Below are positions 35,660 through 41,557 of a DNA stretch of 41,557 nt, in pieces. Origin of the DNA: Actinomycetota bacterium (GTDB lineage: Bacteria; Actinomycetota; Acidimicrobiia; Acidimicrobiales; Ilumatobacteraceae); the NCBI GenBank assembly GCA_009701715.1, contig WLJO01000021.1, positions 1 to 41,557 of the forward strand, given 5' to 3'. The position numbers were made by a program, and so were the translations under genes. The notes beneath the pieces are model-generated. The model searched no databases, was not told the origin of the DNA, and saw only the letters and a list, made by a program, of their open reading frames with translations. The stretch's first letter is position 1. Every line of letters begins with the position of its first letter.

Positions 35660-35663
35660 CACC
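35621..35663 (+). repeat. Parent copy of the 43-bp repeat (3' end of delta-60 gene)
   Basis: Encodes the final TTVARRRKPAAQ and TAA stop plus four bases; near-identical to 32541-32583, 3080 bp upstream in the same orientation. The two copies bracket the 555-aa gene and nearly all of the delta-60 gene. The 171 nt from 35660 to 35830 hold no gene I can support. Confidence 0.8.
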
Positions 35664-35830
35664 TCGGTCCCGACGTTCGTCGAATCAGCAGGCACGCGGG
35701 AGCTTTCGAGCCCGAATGCCCTGGGGAGGGCGAGGTGGACGGGACGATCAGCGCCTACGCGATCGGCGCCAAGGCGACCTGAGGCACAGAAGCGAGTTCG
35801 GGAGGCCACCATCGGTCAGAATTGTTGACA

Positions 35831-38800
35831 GTGCTGCCTGACTCACACGTGCCCAATGGAGCGACGTTCGCAACCGGCTTCCAGCGATCAGTTGCGCTCG
35901 CGTCGCTGGCAGGCCGCGAAGTGCCGATCTTCGTCGAGCAATTCGTCCTCGAATGTCCGGTTGACTACGGCGCCACCGCGTTCCAAACAGCCTGGGCTGC
36001 GGTGCTCAAGCGCCACCCAGGCCTGTCGGCCCAGTACGACTTCTCGGGCGCCCGGCTCGTCTACCGCCAGCTCCCCGCCTGGGACGGAATCCGGTCGTTC
36101 GAGACGGCAAACGTTCCGACCGCCACCGAGGCCGAGGCCGAACGAGTATGCGCTGACCAGTACCGCGCCTTCAGCATTGGCAGCGACGAGCCGCTGTGGC
36201 GGGTCGCGACGATCGACGTCGCAGGCACCTGGTGGCTCTGCGTCACCTTGCACCATCTGATCTTCGACGATCGTTCTTGGCAGATTATTCGCCGGGACTT
36301 CGCGGAGGCGCTGCGAAACCCCGGCAGCGTCGCACCTCCCCCGAGCGCCTTCGTGGACTTCCTCGCCAGGAGAGCCACGTACGTTGGTATCGATGGGGCG
36401 AACCGGGACCGCGCGGTGTCGGAATGGAAGAATCTCGCCGACGGGCTTGAGGGACCGACTGCACTGCCCTCGCTTGCACCATTCGCCGACCACCCAGGTG
36501 GGCACCTGGGCAACCGCCGCTTCCCTGTAACCCTCCGCTCGGGGTTCCCCGAACGTCTCCGGGAGTTACTGCACGATCGGAGCCTCACTGCCAACAGCGT
36601 CGGACTCGCTGCATGGGCCCTCGTGTTGAGCCGGCTCTGCCGTACCGATGTCGTCTGTTTCGGGCAGACCCGTCATGGGGTTCCCGCCGAACTCGCAGAT
36701 GCTGCCTCGATTGTCGGACCGATGGTTGACACGTTGCCCTTCGTCGTTCCGGTCGCTGACGACGTGAGCGTTAACGATTTCCTCGCCGACGTGGCCTTGC
36801 GCCATCGGAGGATGTACTCCCTCCAGCCACTCGAGGTGTCCGAGCTCCTCGCCGGCGCCTTCGCTCCGGGAACCGACGACGTGATGTCGACAGTCGTCAA
36901 CCACGTCCGAGACGCTGACGGCTTCAACGACCCAGCCAGCGACCTGCCCATCGTGCGTCAGCGCAAGAGCGCGGCGCTCCAACCGACGTTGACTGTGCTT
37001 GAGGGCGAGCAAGTCCGCTTCGAGATCGTGACGTCCACCCGGCACGCCGAGTTCGGACGTGTGGCTGCTTCAGCGCTCGGGTCCGTCCTTACCCAGATCG
37101 TCGAGCAGCCTCTGGTGTTGGCCGACATCTCGATGACGAGCCAACAGGGAGACCAACGCGCCGAGTTGCGCGGCCCGTCGAGACAGTTCGGCGCAACATC
37201 ACTAGCGGAGTTACTCGAGACCTCCCTGCGCGCGAACGCTGAACGCGCAGCACTGGACGGGAAGGAGCGGCTCACCTACGCCGAACTGGACCTCGCATCA
37301 CGCTCCCTCGCTCACAACATCGGCCTGACGGCCCGAACGGAACAGGCCTGCGTGGCCGTTGTTGCCCCACCCGGCAAGCACGCCGTGATCGCCGTCGTGG
37401 CCGCCATCCGCTCCGGCCACTCGTTCGTGTGTATCGACCCGGCCCGGCCGCCGGCCGAGATACAGATCCTTCTGGACCTCATCGGTCCCGATGTCGTAAT
37501 CGACGCCGCCGCGCAGGATGCCGTCGGGGTCCCACCACCAGGACCCGAACCGCAGCCGCGACGCGCCCGCCCCGACGACCTCGCCTATCTCGTCGCCACC
37601 TCCGGCTCGACGGGAGTGCCCAAGGTGGTGGAAATCGAGCAAGCCTCCGCAGTGAACGCGATCTGCTCGCTCATCGAGACGTACGGCATGACGCCGGACG
37701 ACCGTCGCCTGCGGAGTGTGTCGCGGCCCGGTGCAGACGTGTTCATCGCCGAACTGTTGGTGCCGTTGTGCTCTGGCGCCACCCTTGTTGAGGCGATCGG
37801 GGACCGGCCGCTCGCACCCGCGCAGTTCTTCTCGCTGCTCGACCGGGAGCAAATCACGATTGCCGGGGCTGCCAGCTCGTACCTTGCAGAACTCGTCGAG
37901 TCCCGGGTGGACAGGGGCGCAGTGCCAGCACCGCTCACGCTACGCATGATGACCACCGGCACGGAAGCGGTCGACCCGAACATGGTCGCCACGTGGAAGC
38001 GGGCGTTCGACGGGAGTATCACACTCCTGAACGTGTACGGACCCGCAGAGGCCACGCTGGTTACGACGACGTGCCGCTTGAGCGAGCTGACCGTGCCGAT
38101 CGTCGGCACCGTGCCGATCGGGCTACCGCTCCCCAACACCACGGTGATGCTGCTCGACCGTGCCGGCCATCCCGTGCCGATGGGTGCCGTTGGTGAGATC
38201 TGTGTAGCCGGTCCCGGTGTGATGCGTGGCTATTGCGGCCTCGAGACCTCGACAATCGTGCCAGCCAACCCGGCACATTCTGCCGAGCGTTACTACCGGA
38301 CTGGCGACCTCGGACGCATCGGAGCCGACGGTCAGTTGGTGTTCGGAGGCCGGAGCGACCGTCAGGTGAAGATTCGCGGCCACCGAGTTGAGCTCGACGG
38401 CGTGGAGGCCCGACTCCGCGCGGCCACCGGTGGTTCCACTGTGGCCGCAGTAGTTGCCCAACGCGCCGGCCGCTTGGTCCTCTTTGCGGCCGTTGAGTCC
38501 GACGGTCCGGTAGACGATGTCGGGATTCGCTCGCGCATGGCAGCCGGCGGCAGCCCCGCCGAGGTACCCGCCGCCGTGGTGGGCATGGCCCGTTTGCCGC
38601 GACTTGCGAACGGGAAACTTGACCGCAGAACGATCGCCGCAGAGATCGCTGCATCGCTGTCGAGCACCTCCCCGGCAACAACCCGAGCGCTCACCGATGA
38701 GCTTCCAAGCGGCCCGGCTGCGTTCGAGCTATCGGCGATGCTTGCCCTGTGGAACGAGCTGTTCGAGGTGAACGACTGTCACGCGCTCTCGGATTTCTTC

Positions 38801-39721
38801 GACTTGGGTGGCGACTCGTTGCTCGCCATACGACTCGCGGCCGAGGTGGACGTTCGCTTCGACCTCGCGATGGACCTCGATCTGCTGTATGGGCTACGCC
38901 GGCCGGGTCCCTTGGTGTCAGCTATACAGGAGCGAATCCTCAGTCTCGCTCAGCACCAGGTGATCCGTCCGATCAACGTGAGCGGACGAGATGCACGGGT
39001 GTATTTTATGCACGGCGCCCACGGCGAGACGCACCAGTGGTCCTCGATCGCAGCGCGCCTCGCTGATGACTTCGACAGTTGGGGAATCGCGGGGCGTGTT
39101 GCCCACAGCAAACCCGTTTCCGCCTCGGTTGCGGAGGCTTGCGCTCAGTACTCCCAGGCTCTTGTTCAACACTGCCTCGGTGAGGAACTCGTGATTGTTG
39201 GGTTTTCGGCGTCTGGTGTGCTCGCCTACGAAACCGCTCGGCTCGCGCGTGCGGCGGGACTGCCGGTGCGCGGCATTGTCCTTCTGGAGACGGTGCCGCC
39301 TGATTTGCCGCGAGCGGTCCGATGGCTTGCGACTGCGTCGATGATACGACGACGACGCTCCACCGTGGCTGCAGCCGTGTGGATTGTGCGCAGCGCAAGG
39401 CACGCTGGGTTAGGGGCCTTCAGGCCGAGACGTCGGCGCAATCAGGTTCCGGTCGCGAAACGAACCAATGTTCCGTTTATCGACTTTGTCGAGGGCCACC
39501 GCATCAAACGGGACAGGCTCCGGGTGACTTCGGTCGGTACACGTGACGCCGTGGTTCTACTTGATCTGCGCCTTGTATGGGGCTACATCACCGGTCGCCG
39601 AGTGACTGGGCCCGTGCTCAACCTCCCTATGCACATTCAACTCCTCGACGAAGATCGCGCCCCAGAGGTAGCAGCAATCATCCGCGAGTTCGCTCATCAC
39701 CAGAGTGGGGACAGGCAATGA
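35831..39721 (+). CDS. Single-module nonribosomal peptide synthetase, C-A-T-TE
   Basis: About 1296 aa from a GTG at 35831 (TTG at 35822 or 35825 are alternatives; no clear Shine-Dalgarno decides). Condensation domain about 15-430 with HHLIFDD for HHxxxDG. Adenylation about 450-940: A3 TSGSTGVPKVVE (about 588), A4 core ADVFIAEL (Asp235 equivalent kept), A5 NVYGPAEAT, A7 YRTGDLGR, A8 GRSDRQVKIRGHRVEL, A10 NGKLDRR. Thiolation DFFDLGGDSLLAIRL (about 990, Ser for phosphopantetheine). Thioesterase from about 1040: GFSASG (about 1124) with a candidate His near 1267; the acidic triad position reads Glu (VLLETVPP). By-eye specificity code, GrsA order: D V A G M T V L V K; I cannot assign a substrate. 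A leading C domain implies an acyl or peptidyl donor from elsewhere. ATGA overlap with a methyltransferase. Confidence 0.93.
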   Translation: MLPDSHVPNGATFATGFQRSVALASLAGREVPIFVEQFVLECPVDYGATAFQTAWAAVLKRHPGLSAQYDFSGARLVYRQLPAWDGIRSFETANVPTATEAEAERVCADQYRAFSIGSDEPLWRVATIDVAGTWWLCVTLHHLIFDDRSWQIIRRDFAEALRNPGSVAPPPSAFVDFLARRATYVGIDGANRDRAVSEWKNLADGLEGPTALPSLAPFADHPGGHLGNRRFPVTLRSGFPERLRELLHDRSLTANSVGLAAWALVLSRLCRTDVVCFGQTRHGVPAELADAASIVGPMVDTLPFVVPVADDVSVNDFLADVALRHRRMYSLQPLEVSELLAGAFAPGTDDVMSTVVNHVRDADGFNDPASDLPIVRQRKSAALQPTLTVLEGEQVRFEIVTSTRHAEFGRVAASALGSVLTQIVEQPLVLADISMTSQQGDQRAELRGPSRQFGATSLAELLETSLRANAERAALDGKERLTYAELDLASRSLAHNIGLTARTEQACVAVVAPPGKHAVIAVVAAIRSGHSFVCIDPARPPAEIQILLDLIGPDVVIDAAAQDAVGVPPPGPEPQPRRARPDDLAYLVATSGSTGVPKVVEIEQASAVNAICSLIETYGMTPDDRRLRSVSRPGADVFIAELLVPLCSGATLVEAIGDRPLAPAQFFSLLDREQITIAGAASSYLAELVESRVDRGAVPAPLTLRMMTTGTEAVDPNMVATWKRAFDGSITLLNVYGPAEATLVTTTCRLSELTVPIVGTVPIGLPLPNTTVMLLDRAGHPVPMGAVGEICVAGPGVMRGYCGLETSTIVPANPAHSAERYYRTGDLGRIGADGQLVFGGRSDRQVKIRGHRVELDGVEARLRAATGGSTVAAVVAQRAGRLVLFAAVESDGPVDDVGIRSRMAAGGSPAEVPAAVVGMARLPRLANGKLDRRTIAAEIAASLSSTSPATTRALTDELPSGPAAFELSAMLALWNELFEVNDCHALSDFFDLGGDSLLAIRLAAEVDVRFDLAMDLDLLYGLRRPGPLVSAIQERILSLAQHQVIRPINVSGRDARVYFMHGAHGETHQWSSIAARLADDFDSWGIAGRVAHSKPVSASVAEACAQYSQALVQHCLGEELVIVGFSASGVLAYETARLARAAGLPVRGIVLLETVPPDLPRAVRWLATASMIRRRRSTVAAAVWIVRSARHAGLGAFRPRRRRNQVPVAKRTNVPFIDFVEGHRIKRDRLRVTSVGTRDAVVLLDLRLVWGYITGRRVTGPVLNLPMHIQLLDEDRAPEVAAIIREFAHHQSGDRQ

Positions 39722-40545
39722 GATCACCCTTCGATCCGGGCCCAGGCGACGAGGCCGGGGCCGTGCAGCGGATCTACGCGCAGCAAACACCACCGCTGCT
39801 CCCATCGTCGGCAGATCTGGCCGCGCACGAAGCCGCGCTGGCGCTCGGCAGCACCCCGCTCAACGTCCTCATGCTCGGGGTGACGCCCGCCGTCTATCGC
39901 TTGCCATGGCCGCCCCACTCGGCGATTCAAGCCGTCGACCGGTCGCTGCCGATGATCCAGCACGTATGGCCCGGACCCGTCGGCTCTGCGCAGGTCGGCG
40001 ACTGGACTCACCTGCCGTTCCCTGCCGAGCGCTTCGACCGTGTCATCTCCGATGGCGGCATGTTGTTTTTGGGACCGGCCTCGATCGACGAGCTGAGAAC
40101 CGAGGTTGCCAGGGTGCTCCGACCCGACGGGTTGTTCGTCACCCGCGTGTACGTCTGGAACCAGAGCGAGACGCTCGATCGGCTCATCGACGACGTAGAG
40201 CGCGGTGCACTCAGCACAGCGAACGAGATGCGCATCCGCTCCTGGTCGGCCCTGCAGACCTCGCTTGATGTCGGCATCCCACTCAGCACAGCGTTCGACG
40301 AACTCTTGGTCCGGATGGGATCTATCGAGAATCTCGTGGAGCGATCTGGCCTCGCTGCGGAACAGTTCGTGCCATTTCTTGCAACCGCTGGATCGACACT
40401 GCGGTACACCATGTGGCCGACCCACGACATCATCGCCGCCTGGACTAGCCACGGTGATTTCGAGCACGTGAGCACCACGATTCCTGGGCACCAACTCGGG
40501 AGCCTGTGCCCCGTTCTCGCGTTTCGGCGGAGAGGTCCAGCCTGA
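39718..40545 (+). CDS. SAM-dependent methyltransferase coupled to the NRPS
   Basis: 275 aa, ATG at 39718 overlapping the NRPS stop (ATGA), so translated together with it. Class I fold: strand 1 NVLMLGVTPAVYRLPW, where the usual GxGxG is replaced by GVTPAVY as in some methyltransferase subgroups; then QAVDRSLPMI (acidic residue), GDWTHLPFPAERFDRVISDGG and RVLRPDGLFVTRVYVW. The C-terminal half (about 150-275) is a longer cap that probably binds the substrate. It most likely methylates the NRPS product or its precursor; the site is unknown. Confidence 0.82.
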   Translation: MRSPFDPGPGDEAGAVQRIYAQQTPPLLPSSADLAAHEAALALGSTPLNVLMLGVTPAVYRLPWPPHSAIQAVDRSLPMIQHVWPGPVGSAQVGDWTHLPFPAERFDRVISDGGMLFLGPASIDELRTEVARVLRPDGLFVTRVYVWNQSETLDRLIDDVERGALSTANEMRIRSWSALQTSLDVGIPLSTAFDELLVRMGSIENLVERSGLAAEQFVPFLATAGSTLRYTMWPTHDIIAAWTSHGDFEHVSTTIPGHQLGSLCPVLAFRRRGPA

Positions 40546-40566
40546 TCGCGCTGGCGACGACTCTGG

Positions 40567-40971
40567 TCAGCCGGCCTTGCTCGGCTTTTCCCCCACCGGA
40601 CCGTCGGCCTGCTTCCATGCGGTGAAGCCGCCCTCCACGTGCGCGACATTCGTCATCCCCATGTCGACGAGCGTCTTGGCGGAGAGCGCACTGCGCCAGC
40701 CACTCGCACAGTAGAGAACGAACTGCCGGTCCTCGGCGAAGATCGGCTTGTGATACGGGCTCGCCGGGTCCACCCAGAACTCGAGCATGCCGCGCGTGGC
40801 GTGGAACGCACCGGGCACCATGCCGTCACGCTCCAGTTCACGCGGATCGCGCAGGTCCACGAACGTCACGCCGTCCTCGCCGAGCATCGCGATGGCCTCG
40901 GCAGTCGGCACCGTGCGTACGGCCTCGTTTGCCTCGGCGAGCAGTTCCTTGATTCCCTTGGTGACCGGCAT
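40567..40971 (-). CDS. Rhodanese-like sulfurtransferase
   Basis: 134 aa from the ATG at 40971 (MPVTKGIKELLAEANEAV). Single rhodanese domain: VDLRDPRELERDGMVPGAFHA, active-site loop LYCASGWRSALSAKTL with the catalytic Cys, and HVEGGFTAWKQADGPV. The loop CASGWRS fits a sulfurtransferase rather than a phosphatase-like form. A GTG at 41010 is an alternative start. It converges with the methyltransferase (21 nt) and diverges from the serine hydrolase. Confidence 0.9.
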   Translation of the reverse strand: MPVTKGIKELLAEANEAVRTVPTAEAIAMLGEDGVTFVDLRDPRELERDGMVPGAFHATRGMLEFWVDPASPYHKPIFAEDRQFVLYCASGWRSALSAKTLVDMGMTNVAHVEGGFTAWKQADGPVGEKPSKAG

Positions 40972-41022
40972 GTGCAGATCGTAGGCCGAGCGGGCCCTTT
41001 GACGCTCCACTAATCTCCGCGC

Positions 41023-41557
41023 ATGTCCGAGGCCGCCTCACCGCTCGTTGCCATCAACCTCTTCTCCGGCCAACCGCAGCACGAGAACTTCAACCGCCTG
41101 CACCACATCCTCCCGAGCAGCCGGCTAACCGCAAGCCGCGCCCCCCACCGATTTCCCGCGGGAAATTCCGTCGGGCTTCCTGCCTCGTTCGACGTTGGCG
41201 GCAAGCAGGTGGACACCGAGCACTTCCTCGACCTCACCGACACCGCAGCGCTGCTCGTGCTCCACGACGGCAAGGTGGTGCACGAGCAGTACCGGCTCAC
41301 GGGCGGGCCGAACGTCCAGTGGATCTCATGGTCGGTTGCCAAGAGCTTCACCGCCGCACTCGTCGGCATCGCGGTGGAGCAGGGACACATCCGGTCGATC
41401 GAGGAGCCGATCAGCAACTACATCGACACTGCTCCCGGCTCGGCATACGAGGGCACGCGCATCAAGGACATCCTGCAGATGTCGTCCGGTGCCCGCTGGA
41501 ACGAGGACTACAGCGACCCCGACTCCGACATCGTGCGCCTCGGGCACGCGATGAGCA
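41023..41557 (+). CDS. Beta-lactamase-fold serine hydrolase, 5' part cut by window edge
   Basis: 178 codons are present, from the ATG at 41023 to the right edge. The SxxK motif SVAK (Ser104, Lys107) in SWSVAKSFTAALVGIAVEQG, followed by IEEPISNYI and the ILQMSSGARWNEDY stretch, marks the class C beta-lactamase/esterase family (Beta-lactamase PF00144); the YxN motif and the late HxG lie outside the window. No signal peptide is obvious. Substrate unknown; such enzymes are esterases, peptidases or amidases. The palindrome at 41151-41166 lies in its coding sequence and reads FPAGN. Confidence 0.85.
   Translation, partial: MSEAASPLVAINLFSGQPQHENFNRLHHILPSSRLTASRAPHRFPAGNSVGLPASFDVGGKQVDTEHFLDLTDTAALLVLHDGKVVHEQYRLTGGPNVQWISWSVAKSFTAALVGIAVEQGHIRSIEEPISNYIDTAPGSAYEGTRIKDILQMSSGARWNEDYSDPDSDIVRLGHAMS
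41151..41166. repeat. ATTTCCCGCGGGAAAT palindrome, copy 3
   Basis: Same 16-bp perfect palindrome as at 32323-32338, inside the serine hydrolase gene in the frame reading FPAGN, in a segment before the catalytic domain that looks poorly conserved. Confidence 0.85.

Noticed and set aside
37690-37780. Apparent loss of the amino-group-binding Asp235 in the NRPS adenylation domain
   Set aside because: Aligning backwards from the SGATL block puts the Asp of ADVFIAEL at position 235, so the residue is present and an amino acid substrate remains likely.
1-41557. Insertion sequences or transposase genes
   Set aside because: No transposase-like protein and no terminal inverted repeats with target duplications were found; the DUF222/HNH gene is not by itself proof of a mobile element.

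Overview
The window reads as chromosomal DNA of a high-GC actinobacterium. Three things point there: the gene order rseP-dxr-cdsA-frr-pyrH-tsf-rpsB-(M23)-xerC-dprA-comM, which follows the mycobacterial arrangement; a CysM of the CysO-dependent type next to a Mec-type JAMM peptidase; and a DUF222/HNH (13E12 family) gene. The lack of other actinobacterial hallmarks and the general look of the proteins suggest Acidimicrobiia, but that is an inference, not something the sequence proves.

Region 1 (1-10704, all minus strand) is a housekeeping block. Genes are packed with 4-nt ATGA/GTGA overlaps or gaps of a few bases: site-2 protease RseP (cut by the left edge), DXP reductoisomerase, CDP-diglyceride synthase, ribosome recycling factor, UMP kinase, EF-Ts and ribosomal protein S2. 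Upstream of these are an M23-fold protein that has lost its zinc ligands, XerC, DprA and ComM. Region 2 (10848-22073) mixes housekeeping and metabolic genes: a lipoprotein, ClpP, a beta-carbonic anhydrase, an operon of two fold-type II PLP enzymes, an LPxTG-like Calx-beta surface protein, a DUF2461 protein, tRNA-Leu(UAG), RdgB, RNase PH, an EamA transporter, CysM, Mec, SmpB and a DUF1345 membrane protein.

Region 3 (22070-27641, minus) is a five-gene operon: a lipoprotein and a MacB-like ABC exporter (ATPase plus permease) flanked by two different membrane-fusion adaptors that both carry peptidoglycan-binding domains. Beside it is the tmRNA gene ssrA (27768-28150), partner of SmpB; it encodes a short tag, ANTQFAVAA.

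Region 4 (28148-35663) is accessory DNA. It begins exactly at the tmRNA 3' end with a 79-bp sequence repeated perfectly 1.08 kb downstream, the two copies bracketing a methyltransferase gene. It continues with a VapBC toxin-antitoxin pair with a palindromic operator, an AT-rich glycosyltransferase-like gene, a DUF222/HNH protein, an unrecognised 555-aa protein, a seven-repeat delta-60 propeller protein, and a fossil of that gene's 3' end.

Region 5 (35831-40545) is a compact, apparently self-contained biosynthetic unit: a single-module NRPS (C-A-T-TE) translationally coupled to a SAM methyltransferase. A rhodanese and the start of a beta-lactamase-fold serine hydrolase close the window. A 14-bp palindrome, TTTCCCGCGGGAAA, occurs three times in the last 11 kb and always reads Phe-Pro-Ala-Gly in the local frame.
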